Below, piece by piece: positions 40,665 to 52,948 of a DNA stretch of 64,000 bases (position 1 is the first letter of the stretch; each line of letters opens with the position of its first letter). The DNA lies in contig NC_018204.1 of the NCBI RefSeq assembly GCF_000219625.1, forward strand, positions 1-64,000. The letters run 5' to 3'. This stretch comes from Zymoseptoria tritici IPO323. Taxonomy: Eukaryota; Ascomycota; Dothideomycetes; Mycosphaerellales; Mycosphaerellaceae. The position numbers were made by a program, and so were the translations under genes. The notes beneath the pieces are model-generated. The model was not told where the DNA came from. It saw only the letters and a list, made by a program, of their open reading frames with translations, and did not search any database.

Positions 40665-43600
40665 AAACTTAGGCCCTCGTATTAACCTTTCGTTTAGACT
40701 TAAAGGTTAGCTTCCTTCGTAGCTACGCCGTAGAATTACGAGGAGCTTCCCTTATATTCTAGGGTACTCGTTAACGGGGGATAACTATAATAGTATCTTC
40801 GTTATTACCCGACTCCCCTTAAGGTTTAAGTAGAGTCTCCTAGAGCTCGGAGGGGATTATAAGTAGTTCCTCCTCCGTTTCTTCTATAATAGGCTCTATA
40901 GGGATAGGAACAGTTACTATAATAGGGTTAACTTAAGCGTCTTCCCTCGCTATTACTACTATATTTACCGGATATATAACCGGCTAACTTAAGGGTACTA
41001 ACTTCTTTAGCTCCCTAAGACGTTTAGGGTTCGAGAGTAGCCTTAAGCTTCTCTACTTCTTTAGTATTATCTCGATTCGCGCGTAAAACGTCTCTATACT
41101 TTCTTCGGATCTTATTAGTAGCGAGTTTAAGCTTATATTAAAACTTTAGCTAATTATTAGTGTTTAAAGAATCTAAAGGTTTACCCTCCCCTAAAAGGAA
41201 TCGAAGGGCTCCTAACCGTTTAAGCTACTATAAAGACAACTTATCCTACTTATACTTAGGGATAGTCGCTAGAGTAGAGAAACTTAAGCGTAGATTAAGT
41301 ATAAGATTATTACGTAAAGAATCCTTAAACTCCTAGCTAGCGGCTTTAAGTAAGATCTCCTATCTATAGCGCTTCTACTAGTCCCTAAAACTAGTATAGT
41401 TAGCGCGGATTAGGCGATTACTATATACTTAGTACTTAACTATAGAACCGTCGTAGGACTCTAAGGTATACGTACTAAGCTAGCTTCGCTTAATTACCTT
41501 AAAGGGACCTACGAAGGTCGGTTAGAGCTTCGTCTTAGTCTTATTTAAGATAAGGACAAAGTCTCCCTTAATAAACTTACTATTAGTTTCCTTAAAGGTA
41601 TATCTACTAATAGCGCCGGCCCTTACCGCTTTCGTAAGTAGCTTCTCTACGGATATAACTTAATGCCTAGATTCGGGATCCTCGGGTTTAAGCTATATCG
41701 GACGTAGGTACGGATAATCCTTAAGTATTCGGGGCTATTAGCCGAATAAGAGGAAAAAGGGACTATACCTATAACTAGATTAAGCCCTAATCCTACTTAA
41801 ATATAGGGCCTCTAGGAAGTATAAGTCCTAAGCGTAAACGCTTTTACTATAGTACATTTTAGATAGGATTCGGCTAAGAACACTATTTAAGGCTTCGACC
41901 TTTCTATTCGTATAGGGATAGTAGGGTATTATTAGCCTATAGTTAGCTTAAAGGGTATCTATAAGGATATTAAACGCCTTACTTATAAAGTTAGATCTAT
42001 TATTACTAAGGACTTCCCTTAGGGGCCTAAAGTTAGTATAGATCTCTTCTTAAATAAAGCGAGCGACCGTCTCGGTTTCTTAATTAGAGATAGCCCTTAT
42101 AACCGGCTAACTAGTAGTATAATCTACGGCTATAATAATATACTTATTACTATTAAGTATAATAGGCATCGGGCTAATAATATTAATCGCCTAGCGCTCG
42201 AATAGCTTAAGCTTAGAGTTAGCCTAGTAGAATCGCGGTTCCTATAAGGGACTCCGAGATTTCTTCTTCGTAGCTTAATATTAGGGGTAGGTAGATACGT
42301 AGTTATAAACATCCTATTTAAGTAACTACTACTAGCCCCTTACTCGAAGAATACTATAAACGCCGGGTAATATAAAGTACCCGTAGTCGTTATAGTAGCG
42401 TTTAAGGAAGTCCTACCGGAATTCTAGATCTACGTAGGGTATAAGGCTTCTATTAGCCTCGCGATAATATAGGAGGTCGTCCTTAAGGATAAGATCTAAC
42501 ACCTTCTTTTTAATTAAGCGGCTTAGCTTCTTATCCTCGGGCATCTCCGCTATAGATTTGAAATAGATTACTCTATTAACTACCTTACGCTCGGAGAATC
42601 CTCGTATAATTGTCCCCCTTATAGCGTTCTCCTTAAAGGAGCGAGGTAGAGCGGTTAAGAAGTCCGCGGGTTTAAGTAATTAATCCCTAGGCTACGTAGA
42701 ACCCTCCCCTACTATATTAGCTAGGGTCCCTTCTATTAAGTCCGGGCGGCGGGAGAGGGCATTAGGAACGATAGCCTTACTCCCCTTACGGTAGCGGATA
42801 TCGATATTATAAGCTTAAAACTCCTTAATCTAGCGTATAAGTCGCTTAGTTAGAGTCTTCGAGGTTTTTAGGTACTATAGGCTATAATAATCTATAATTA
42901 CTTAAGCCTTAGTCCTATTGTCGATATAATAGTTCTATTTTCGAAGGGCTTCCTTAATAGTAAGGAGCTCCTTCTCGTATACTAGATAGTTTAGTTCTAC
43001 CCCTTATAGCTTACGGCCCTCGAAAGTAACCGGATATAATTTCCTACTAGAGTTAGCTTAATATAGGACCGTACTAAGCGCCTACTTACTTATATCCGTT
43101 TTAATAATAAAGGGCTTCTTAGTGTCTAGTATAATTAGTACTAGCTCGCTATATAAGGCTTCCTTAAGCTTCGCGAAAGCGATAGTATACTAGGTAGTCT
43201 ACTTAATAGGGCGCTTCTTCTTAGTACGTAGTAGTAAGTTATCTTCCTTAAGGAGGTCTAATAGTAGAGTAGCGTACCTAGCAAAGTCTCTAACGTACTT
43301 ACGGTAAAAAGAAGCTAGCCTAATAAACTACCGTACTTCTTAAGCGTTAGTCGGCTATAGCTAATCTCTAATAATAGAGATCTTGTCTTCTATAGGCCTA
43401 ACTTAATTATAGCTTACTTAGTGTCTATAGAAGTCGAATTCCTTAACCCTAATATAATATTTCTTAGGGGAGTAGTATAGCTCTTAAGATCGTAGGATAT
43501 CTAGAACTTCCCTTAAGTAGACTTCGTACTCCTCTAGGGTCTTAGAGAAGATTATAATGTCGTCTAAGTAAACTATATATATCTTATAAAGATGTTTCCT

Positions 43601-44260
43601 AAGGGCTTTATTTATTAAGCTCTAGAAGCTTACTAGTATATTATATAAGCTAAAGGGCATTACCTTAAAGTAGTATTTGCCTTAGCGAGTGTTAAATGCT
43701 ATCTTATACTAGTCCTCTTCCTTTACCTTTAACTACTAGAACCCGGAGGTTAAGTTAATCTTAGTAAAGTACCTTAAACTATAAAATATATCTAAGTAAT
43801 CGGAAATCCGAGGAAGGGGGAATCGATCCTTAATAGTAGCGTTGTTTAGAGCCCTAAAATTAACGTATATTCGCTATTTCCCCCCTAGCTTAGGTATAAG
43901 TAATACTAGGCTCCCCTAAGCCGACTAGGACTTATTAATTAGCCTACGCTTCTAGAGTTCCTCGATCTAAGACTCCTATTTAAGCGATTAGGCATAGGAC
44001 AGCTAATAAGGCTACTAATTAATCGGCTTATAGTCCCTAGTATTAATTAAATATATAATAAACCGGTCCTTCGGTAGCTTATTAGGTAAGGAAGATCTAA
44101 ATAGGTCTCTATTATCTAGGATAATACGGCTTAAGCTAGGCTCCTTACTTAAGGGAGGAGGAACGTCGTCTTCCTTAAGGGACATTAGGTCGTCCTTAGG
44201 ATCGCGTTCCTTCTCTTATTGCCGTTCCTAGTATTTATCTATATTTAAGAGATATAAGAG
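40665..44260 (-). pseudogene. Gypsy pol: reverse transcriptase, RNase H, integrase, copy 1
   Basis: The minus-strand frame has RIP stops throughout. RT: INLTSGF, KYYFKVMPFSLYN and catalytic YLDD at 43559-43570 (VYLDDIIIFSKTLEE). RNase H begins near FIIKTDISK (43100) and ends before NALSRRPDL (42740). Integrase: ERWAINIISPMPIIL, IIIAVDYTT, SNNRSNFISKAF and NYRLITPYYPYTNGKVE give the D,D(35)E core pattern between about 42230 and 41890. The C-terminal part to 40665 is charged and P/E-rich. It copies genomic RNA and integrates the cDNA; stops make it inactive. Confidence 0.85.
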
Positions 44261-44272
44261 TATATTAGGATT

Positions 44273-45069
44273 GTTTGTTTGTTTGTTTGTTTGTTTGTTT
44301 CTTCCATTTACGTCCTTTTGGAGTCTATGACTATGTAGGACGGCCTTGCCCTAAAGGCAAGGCAGCAGATCTATTTACAATCAAAATCTTTTATATTCTT
44401 TAACCTTAGGGGAAAACCCCGTGCCTAAGGCAGGACCTGCAAGCAGAATCTGCCGAAGGACTTCAAAACAGCGCAAGACAGAGGAAATTAAACGAGTGTC
44501 GTTGTCTGCAGCTGGGGCTGCAGAATTTTTGCGCCAAGCTTTTTGCAGAATTTTCAGCGGATCCTTCCGCTTCGTACGCACGCTGCAAATTCGAAATGCA
44601 GTGCAAAAGCAGTGCAAAAGCAGCTGTCTAACTCGCTACCCCCTCTTATCCTTAATATGCCTTTGTGGAACTGCATGCCGCTTCCAAACGCATACAGCTA
44701 CGCAGGTTAATCGCAGAGTTGTAGATTCCACCGACTGTTCTAGCTCTTTAAAGTGCACTTTTCCGTAGAGGACCCGAATCTCTAGAGGGAAAGAGGTGCG
44801 ATTTCGGTTCGGATTTCGAGGAGGTGCGCGTATAGGATAGAGTGGACTGCTTCTTCTTGTTCGTAACGTAGAGGGCTGTTCGTTCGAATCGTGCCGTTGT
44901 TCTGTTATAGCTTGTATTTCGAGGCGGATTTCGAGAAGGATTTCGGGCGGATTTCGAGAGGTTTTCGAGGAGGTTTCTTCCAGAGGTTTCTTCCAGACTG
45001 TCTTGGTTTCCCTTCCGAGGAAGGTACTTACGACGGCCACCGCGTGAAGGTGCAGTCTGTTCGGCCGTC
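44273..45069 (-). mobile_element. SINE-like retroelement, copy B
   Basis: The 797-bp insertion between gypsy protease and RT is flanked by the perfect 12-bp direct repeat TATATTAGGATT (44261-44272 and 45070-45081). The left end is GTTTGTTTG repeated, so the sense strand is minus with an AAAC tail. It keeps normal CA/TG inside fully RIP-mutated DNA. The 5' head reads AGACGGCCGAACAGACTGCA on the minus strand, followed by repeats of GAAATCCGCC. A 134-codon minus frame (44636-45040) is not conserved in the other copies. Confidence 0.85.
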
Positions 45070-45081
45070 TATATTAGGATT

Positions 45082-45640
45082 AACGTTAAGTAAATCCTCT
45101 AGTTCCTTAAGGGAATAGAGATCTTTATCTACCGGAACGCCCCTTAAGTTAGGAGCATATCTAGAGTATAGTATAGTATACTAAACCCCTTTATCCTATA
45201 AGTATACCTTGTTAGTAAAGAAGTTAATAGTTAGGTAGTACTACCTAAACTATTTAAGTCTAAGGATTACCTCGTAATTCGTAAGGTCTAATACTCGAGT
45301 AGTAATCTCCCCCTTAAAGTTACGTAGCTAGTAAGGTAGCTTAACTCTAAGGGTCGTCTCTATTACTATACCGTTAGGTAGAATTACGGTCTAGGAATCT
45401 ATAGCTACTTAAGCCTCCGGAAACTAATCCGCGATCGTCCGCGAGACGTATACGCGCGTAGCCCTAGTATCGAATAGGAACTTAGCTTTAATAGAATACT
45501 TACTTAGACCTAAGCGTCTAGAGGTAACTAAAAGGTTTAGCCCTATAGCGTTAAGATAGTTAAGTTAAGTATTAGGAGGGATTCTAAGTAAAGAGGGTAA
45601 CGTAATAGACGACTTAGAATCCTTAGTATCTAAGTCGCTA
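45082..45640 (-). pseudogene. Gypsy protease region, copy 1
   Basis: The minus-strand frame contains KAKFLFDTRATRAYVS near 45440-45490, matching the retroviral-type aspartic protease active site LxDTGAxxxF/YVS with Gly changed to Arg (GGG to AGG, C to T on the other strand). Downstream, NYEVILRLK and YAPNLRGVPVDK lead towards RT. RIP stops are frequent. Confidence 0.7.
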
Positions 45641-45649
45641 TCTATTTTT

Positions 45650-46610
45650 TTGTCGGCTTACTTAAGCCCCCCTTACGTCTATTATAGTCGTCCTATTTCT
45701 TCTATAAGTCTAGCTTAAGCTTCTTCTAATAGCGATACTAGGTATATCCGGCGACTCCGTAGTTATAGCACTTTAAGGAATACTCCTAAGTAGGTAGCTT
45801 AGAGCTATTATCGTTAGCTATATATTTAAGGGTAGCGGTAATATACTCTACGGTAGTCTTATTTACCTTCCTTAGTTTAAAAGCCTTCCTAGTAAGGGCA
45901 TTACGGTTTTCCTTAAAGGTAGGGGCATCTATTCTCGGGCCCCTTTAAGAATCTACGACCTCCTAGTTAGCTATATCGATAGCTTAAGCCTAGTCTATAA
46001 TCTCCTATAGTCTAGCCTTTTAAGGGGTAAGCTTATATCGAATAAGCTCCGCTCGGATTAATAGCTTAAGCCTATTAAAGAAGATAGTAGTATTAGAGAA
46101 GTTATTAGGCCTTAGCTTAAGTATACGAGCTATAGAGAGGATCTTATAGTAGAAGGTAATAACACCTCCTATTTACTTAAGGGCTCGGTATTATCTCTAG
46201 AGCTTCTCTTAGTAATAATAATCCTAGAAATAAGAGACGAGGTTACCGAGCATTAAGTTAAGGGTATAAGTACCCTCGCTAATCTTAAGCCTATAAGTCT
46301 CTTCTTATTCCTCCTACTAAGTAAGGGCGTTACGCTATATCTAGTTACCTACTAACTTAATAAGGTTAGCTTCGGATAGGCGGATACCCCTCTATCTTAA
46401 GGTAATCTAAGACCTTAAGTAACGCTCTATAGATCTAACCTAGATATTAGTAGCGTTATTTCGAGTGTCTCCCTAGTATAGCTCTAGTACCCGGACGGAA
46501 GCTTTAATAGAAGTATCTAAGGAATTAAGGGGAGTTATATCCCTACGTTAATAGCTATCTTACTATCGGCGCTAGTACGGACCGATTATTTGTCGTCCGC
46601 GGTAATAAGA
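45650..46610 (-). pseudogene. Gypsy gag (capsid-nucleocapsid), copy 1
   Basis: The minus-strand frame has about 315 codons with TAG/TAA at Gln/Trp positions. The capsid-like stretch is helical (TYTLNLMLGNLVSYF, GGVITFYYKILSIARILKLR). It ends in a nucleocapsid motif near 45730-45775, CYNYGVAGYTxYRY, which is a CCHC knuckle (CX2CX4HX4C) with Cys and His changed to Tyr by TG/CA to TA mutation. Gag packages the element RNA. The start was not identified. Confidence 0.75.
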
Positions 46611-46659
46611 TTAGTGTCTTTAAGCATATCGCCGTTAACGGTCTTAGGTTTAGTATAAG

Positions 46660-47110
46660 TATTAATAACGGGGCCGATCCGATAGGTAAACGCCTCGCTC
46701 CGGCCGAAAGTTAAACACTTCGCTCCGGCTAAAAGTTATACTTTACGTAGACAACGGTCTCGAGTTTAGTATAAGTATTAAAAAGGTAGCTAATCTAATA
46801 GATAAGCAATTTACTTTATTAAAAGTCGTACTTTACGTATAAGACCGTAATATAGTTTTCTAAACTCCGATCCGGATAATCTTAATAGCATTAATAGCTA
46901 ATTTAAACGGTAAGTAGCAATTTGCTCCGTCTAAAAGTTATGCTTTACGTATAAGACCTTAATATAGTTTTATAAAATCCGAATAACCCTAATAGCGTCT
47001 ATCGTATAGATCTCGAAGGTTGTCGATAAGTAGAATACTTACGACGATATTCTAATTAACCTATTAGTACCTAGAAACGCTTCATCTCTTTTAGTAACTT
47101 TACAACACAT
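46660..47110. repeat. Degenerate repeats next to gypsy copy 1
   Basis: Two to three diverged copies of a unit with GCTCCGGCTAAAAGTTATAC, TTTACGTATAAGACC and TTAATATAGTTTT occur at about 46720, 46820 and 46920. It could be leftover LTR or leader sequence. No gene. Confidence 0.5.
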
Positions 47111-47565
47111 TAACTACCGTGGGACCTACGTTAGTGCCGCCCGATCCACCGACGACCGCCTTTGCTTGCGACCTCTCGGCATTATTTATATACCTTCTCC
47201 TCCCCTCCCGGCGTTCTGTTTAATAAACGCCACCTCCACTACCAGTCAGACAATTTCGGGGACTCAACCGATGCTTCGCTATACTTTCGTAGCAGAAGCT
47301 ACGGCGGGTAGTGAAGGATTGTTGACGAGTGGAAGGTACACGACGATATTGCTATCAACATCTTCGTACCTGAAAACAAGTTCACCCAAACCACCGGCGA
47401 GCAGACATGCCTTAGTGACCTCGGCCACACGAGCGGCGACTTATACCTAAACACCACCTCTGGCCACCCATCCACTGTTGACATAGACGAAGGTAACAAC
47501 GAGTCCACTGGTCAGAATGCACATCTGCAAGCACAATCCGTAAGCATCCGCACGCGTGGTCCTGG

Positions 47566-47930
47566 TACCCGAGTGATAGCTTTAGGAGGTCGTGGCATTG
47601 CTTCGGGTTCCCAGCAAGCCCCACCTGTCCCAAACATGAACGAACATCATCGACCATCCTCGTCTGAGCGGCAACAAACTCGTCGACACCGGACTCAAGC
47701 CTGGTACCCGAGTGATGGCTTCAGGAGGTGGTCCCAGCAAGCCCCACCCGTCCAACATGAACGAACGTCATCGACCGTCCTCGTCTGAGCGGCAACAAAC
47801 TCGTCGACAGCAAACTTAAGCAGTACGTTAGCAAGAACGACTTCTCAGCCGCCGCGACCACCAAAAAGAGCTACATCGCCGTCGACAGCGAACTTAAGCA
47901 GTGCGTCAGCAAGAACGACTTCTCCGCCGC
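47566..47930 (+). repeat. Imperfect tandem duplications
   Basis: CGAGTGATAGCTTTAGGAGG to CAACAAACTCGTCGACA (47570-47686) is repeated with changes at about 47708-47808. Immediately after, ACTTAAGCAGTACGTTAGCA with AAGAACGACTTCTC occurs at 47814 and again at 47892. Confidence 0.85.
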
Positions 47931-49040
47931 CGGATTCTTATGTGAGCGTCAACAAATTCGTCTCGTCGATAGCGACGGACCAGTCTCGCAAGACGGGTCA
48001 GTCTTGGAGCAGCTTAATGAGTCGGTCGGATGCGTGCTTAACGTCTGCAGGCCCCAGTCGAAGCGGCCCTCCTCGAATATAGTAGCTGCAAGAGGCGTAT
48101 CTATTGAAACGACCTGACCCTAAGGTGTCTTCAAGAGGGAGGAAATCAATTACCTTCGGGCCTCGGGCATCCTTTTCTGAATGGCCCCACCTTCACCTCC
48201 ATTGCATTAAACACGACGTAGTCACGCTCGCTAACCGCCGCAACTCTGCAAGAGGCGAGCCTCGCCCAAAGTCTCTCCTAAAGTACCCACTCCGCAGCCC
48301 AGACGACTAGTCGATCGATGACGACCATCTCCTCCCTGGCACGCAAGACAGCTGGAACTTACCGACCACATCCCGACCGATCAAATTCCGGAGCGGGCTC
48401 GAAGTGCCGACTCTCCGCCCTCGGAGGGCCTGGACAATGGCCTTGGGTTTGACAATGCGGAGACTGATAATGAGGACGTGGAAGGGATGCGGAAGCGCAG
48501 ATGTCAAAATGGCAATTAGTGACAGTTGGAAACGACAGTCCGATGACCGAGGTGGATGGACGCGAGGTAGATAGGGACGAGGCGATTGACCAGGCAGACT
48601 AGACATATAAAGATAAGGTGGACGGAGATGATGACAATGCTAAGACCAGACCCGACCATCATCTAGCCCAGCGGAATGCCGGATCGCTTTCGGGATATTG
48701 GGGGCGCAAGATGGAGCGTCCGATGACGCGGGAGATGCATGGAAAATGCAGCGTAGAGTGGACGATACGAGGGATGATGTCGCGACTGCGTACGCGGAGC
48801 GGTTGCGCGCTTTTAGCACGCTGGCGGAGAAACAGAAGCAGGAGAAAGCTGACGTGTAATGGTCGAGCAGGCAGAGTCTGACTACAGCAGTGCGATTGCT
48901 GACCGCAACCGGAAGAACAAAGACGACAGGTCCATCTAGGAGGTATTGAGTTCCGTCGATCTGACGAAATTTTCAGTCTATACCTATCACGAGCAATCTT
49001 TGGTACACTTATCCATATGTCAGTCCTTGCCAATTCTGCC

Positions 49041-49150
49041 TTGACGGTGGCATTGACGGAGGATGAAGACGTTGACATTGACGGAGGATGAAGACGTTGA
49101 CATTAACGGAGGATGAAGACGGTGGCATTGACGGTGGATGAGGACGATAA
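49041..49150 (+). repeat. About 25-bp tandem repeat, 4 units
   Basis: ATTGACGGAGGATGAAGACG followed by TTGAC or GTGGC is repeated four times. The period is not a multiple of three throughout, so coding by this array is unlikely. Confidence 0.85.
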
Positions 49151-50275
49151 TTTCTCGAACACGCGGCACTGGCCCTGAGCCTTGGCCAAGGAGAAGCAAG
49201 TTGGAAGGTTCGCAATGAGGTGCTCGATGGAGCAGAGGCGGGACGGAAGAGTGAGCAAGCCAAGGCAAAACGACTGGCAGGATCTTGACAACGACTTATA
49301 CATGAGCTGTACGCCTGGGCATCGACATATCCGAGCCCTCCACCAGTCTTCCCACGCCCGCCAGTGCGGCCACAATCAGGATCGACTACTACCTCACCGT
49401 TCTACAACCGTCTCGAACGTCAACTCCGCAACTAGTATTAAGGAGCCTTCGAACGAGTGCCCGCCATCGACACCTTGTAGCCACGCGAGTCCTCCAGGCA
49501 AAATTCCAGGAGCACCTCTTTGCAACAGAGTTAAGAGCTGCGTATAGAACAGGAGCTCCGTGCCATGGAGCTGGAGCAGGAAACTAAGGGATGCGGATGG
49601 AGGACATTTGGACTTCCTTGTGAGCTGGAGCCGAACGTAAATAACGCGAGTGCAGTCCTCTTATCTCAGTACGCCGAATTGCTGCGCTGAAAAGGTTCCG
49701 TGCCCGTCCTCGGACTCAGCCAGATTCCGGGTGCCTGGAGGTGGTAAATGAGCGCAACGCAGCGATCCATTCATGCTCCTCGGCCGCTGTAAGATGGCTG
49801 GCAATGGAGCACTGTGCACTGTCGGTCGGTCCTGGTATGCGGCGCGAGCAGAAGGCTGCAATAGTCGTGCTTAAGCATGGAAATTTTGGTAGAGGGGTTA
49901 GTTAAGTGGTGGTTTAGGATATAGTATAGCTACGAAGGATACGGCGATCGAGCAAGGGTTTCAAGAAGACGTAATGTCCGACGAGTCTCAAGCTGACTAC
50001 ACGACATACCCTTTCTCCAAGCTCAATGGCCAGACAAGCCATAGCGTGCGTACACCGGACGTCTGATCCGAGGACCGGACCATGTATGATTCCGATTTCG
50101 TCTTCGTCTCACAACGACGACATCATCAACTACATCCACGACAGTCCACTGTCCCTAATTCGAGAGACTGCTCCGAAGCTGCATGTTCACTTCTACTTTC
50201 TTACGCAGTTTGGAGCTGTTGCTCTCGGCCATCTTTGCGTTCTTTACCCGCTCCGCCTGGACGTCCTTCAATTAT

Positions 50276-50415
50276 GAAGGACATGAAGGACATGAAACAC
50301 ATGAAACACATGAAACACATGAAGAACAGCTGCAGACATCCCACCATAGACTGCGATATTGCTACCGTTGGAAGCATCTCTACCTCCTCCTCCTCCTCCT
50401 CCTCCTTCTCCTGCC
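50276..50415 (+). repeat. 9-bp repeat and CTC microsatellite
   Basis: GACATGAAG and CACATGAAA units repeat six to seven times (50278-50325), followed 60 bp later by (CTC)n near 50385-50405. Confidence 0.9.
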
Positions 50416-51119
50416 GGAGCAAGTGCTGGCTCGTATTGAAGTGCGGCTGTATCAAAAGGTTGACGTGTCCAGAGGTGGGTGTCTTACCGCTCCTTCGGAA
50501 TGGATTGATATGGTGCATATAGAGGCTGGCCGGACTTCAGCATCCGACAACCTCCGGGAAAGTAGCCATAAGCCAAAGAAGCCGCGGGAGTGAGGTGGTC
50601 GTCCGAAAGTGGTCATCGACGTCGTCGACATGTATGGGGTGCTGGCGGAAATCAAGGCGAGAGCAGGAAGAGCAGACTTTGGCCGTGATGCAGAGGTCGA
50701 GTCGTGGCTCTTGCATTGCGTGTTTGCCAACGAAAACAAGAACACGCACCCTGCTATGCTTGTTCTGATTTATTAGGTCCCAAATGTTGGGGAGATCGGA
50801 TCGTATCGTAAGCAGGCCGAGCGAGGTAATGTAGAGGTAGACTGATGATGCAGCAGAAGTCGATGGTGTTCAGCTTGCACAAGCAAGATCGGCTTCACAG
50901 TCCATTTACCACGACAAACCCTTCTAAAACAACATATATTTTTCGATAGCAATATAGAATACTGTTGTAAGAGTCGGCTGCCTTTTTTTGAAAATAATTC
51001 TCGGCTGTTGGAGCGAGTATTTAACGAATCGAGTTGTAGAGGGCTTGCTAGCTAATCCGCTTTTTTTGTCCTCTAGGACCTCCCGGATTCGAAAGCCCTC
51101 TAGAAGTGGTTTGTATCAC

Positions 51120-51141
51120 GTGCACGCTGCATAGCGTGCAC
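51120..51141. other. Inverted repeat (hairpin) at left edge of pogo relic
   Basis: GTGCACGCT, loop GCAT, AGCGTGCAC: a perfect 9-bp stem. It sits where RIP-mutated sequence begins, so it may mark the end of the pogo element. No matching right end was found. Confidence 0.7.
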
Positions 51142-51825
51142 ACCTCAAATTCGAAGAACGTTAAAACTACGAATTTAGCTAATCTTTAATAAATTATTAC
51201 ACTACAACTATAACACCTATAGAGTCTATATTAAAGGAGCTAAAGGAGGCAGATATAAAGAATATTATATAAGTCGCAGATAATTAGGATGTGCACCGTA
51301 GCACTTTATCTCGTCGATAGCGTAAGGTAACTATTTCTAAAGCTAAATACTACGAAAATACTATAATTTTGTCGCACTAATAAGAACGTACTCTTATAGC
51401 CTACATCGACACCCTTATACGTAGAGGCACTCTACCGATACCGGCAATGCTCCTTAACTTTGCTAAAGATATAGCTAGTCGCCGTCCTTATCCTTCGTAG
51501 GCCTTAAGATTCGTTAGTCGGTACTTAGAAGCTATCGATTCGAAATACCTTAATCTACTCGATAAATACCGTAAGAAGGCCGACTCTATTAATTAGTACT
51601 AGGCCTATTACGACCTATTAAAAGAGAAGATATATAAGTACAACGTAGAGCGTTAGAATATATATAACATAGATAAGAAGGGCTTTATAGTTAGTATGCT
51701 TTAAAAGAGCCGGAGGATCTTTACGAAGGCTTACTACGAGAACGGCCGGTTTATTAGATATATATAAGATAGTAATCGTAAATAGATTACGTTGTTAGCT
51801 ACTATATGCGCTAATAGCACCTTAC

Positions 51826-51969
51826 TACCTCCGTACCTTATTTATAAGGCTAAGACTAGTAACATTTAGTCTTCGTAGCTATAGGATTTTAAGGACATTT
51901 ACGAGGCGTTCTTCGCGTCCTTACCGAACGGCTAGACTAACAACAACCTTAGCCTTTACTAGATAAAGA
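51826..51969 (+). repeat. 144-bp target duplication, left copy
   Basis: Bases 51826-51969 are repeated at 52805-52948, from TACCTCCGTACCTTATTTAT to CTTTACTAGATAAAGA, on the two sides of SINE-like copy C. The sequence is part of the transposase frame, so one copy is surplus. Confidence 0.95.
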
Positions 51970-52804
51970 TTGTTTGTTCCATTTACGTCCTTTCGGAGTC
52001 CAAGACTATGTAGGACGGCTTTGCTATAAAGGCAAAGCAGTAGATCTAGTTACAATCAGATTTTTCGGTATTCTTTGACCTTAGGGGAGACCCCGTGCCT
52101 AAGGCAATGCTAAAGGACTTTAAACAAATGCGAGACAAAGGAAATCAAACGAGTGTTGCAGCCCAAGGCTGCAGAATTTTCGCGCCAAGCTTTTGCAGAA
52201 TTTTCAGTATTGCAGCCCAAGGCTGCAGAATTTTCGCGCCAAGCTTTTGCAGAATTTTTAGCGGATCCTTCCGCTTCGCACACACGCTGCGAATTCGAAA
52301 GAGATGTAGCAGCTGTCCAACTCGCTGCCTTCTCTTGTCCTTAATATGCCTTTGTGGAACTATATGCCGCCTTCTAGCGCATATAGCTACGCAGGTTGAT
52401 CGCAGAGTTGTAGATTCCACCGAGTTCCAGCTCTTTAAAGTGCATATATGCTTCCTTTCGAGGGCGACGACGTCTCTAGGGACATGCGATTTCGATTCGG
52501 ATTTCGAGGAGGTGCGCGTATAGGGCAGAGTGGACTGCTTCTTTCTTCTTCTTGTTCGTAGCGTAGAGGGCTATTCGTTCGAATCGTGCTGTTGTTCTGT
52601 TGTAGCTCGTGTTTCGAGGCGGATTTCGAGAAGGATTTTCGAGGCGGATTTCGAGAAGGATTTCGGGCGGATTCGAGAGGTTTTCGAGGAGGTTTCCGAG
52701 GAGGTTTCTTCCAGACTGTCTTGGTTTCCCTTCCGAGGAAGGTACTTACAACGGCCACCGCGTGAAGGTGCAGTCTGTTCGGCCGTCTACAAACAAACAA
52801 ACAA
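51970..52804 (-). mobile_element. SINE-like retroelement, copy C, with 144-bp target duplication
   Basis: 835 bp, same orientation as copy B (left end TTGTTTGTTCCATTTACG). It contains an internal 50-60 bp duplication (GCAGCCCAAGGCTGCAGAAT at 52158 and 52211). The right end is GGCCGTCTACAAACAAACAA, so a short AAAC run is present at the head as well. It has normal CA/TG content inside RIP-mutated DNA. The minus frame at 52435-52800 is not conserved across copies. Confidence 0.85.
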
Positions 52805-52948
52805 TACCTCCGTACCTTATTTATAAGGCTAAGACTAGTAACATTTAGTCTTCGTAGCTATAGGATTTTAAGGACATTTACGAGGCGTTCTTCGCGTCCT
52901 TACCGAACGGCTAGACTAACAACAACCTTAGCCTTTACTAGATAAAGA
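52805..52948 (+). repeat. 144-bp target duplication, right copy
   Basis: This is the same 144 bases as 51826-51969. The transposase frame continues from here to about 54070. Confidence 0.95.

Larger units (their letters stand above)
37511..46650 (-). mobile_element. Ty3/gypsy-type LTR retrotransposon, copy 1, RIP-mutated, with an opposite-strand ORF
   Basis: On the minus strand, from right to left: gag with a CCHC knuckle, aspartic protease, reverse transcriptase, RNase H and integrase, which is Ty3/gypsy order. Left of integrase lies a long plus-strand frame and then an LTR-like terminal block. The left boundary (37511) is defined by loss of similarity to copy 2 (57826). The right LTR was not found: 46660-47110 is not similar to the left block, so the 5' end is lost or diverged beyond recognition. 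SINE-like copy B interrupts it at 44273-45069. Confidence 0.8.
47111..50920. other. Island of normal composition, no confidently called gene
   Basis: CA/TG is normal from about 47105 to 50930. A plus frame near 47330-47788 reads protein-like (IAINIFVPENKFTQTTGEQT) but has no ATG at its start. Charged frames at 48618-48881 and 49182-49547 lack known domains. Internal duplications are common (listed separately). I see no complete gene. Confidence 0.5.

Noticed and set aside
44636..45040. 134-codon ORF in SINE-like copy B as a protein gene
   Set aside because: The frame is not kept in copies A and C and contains the GAAATCCGCC repeat; treated as non-coding.
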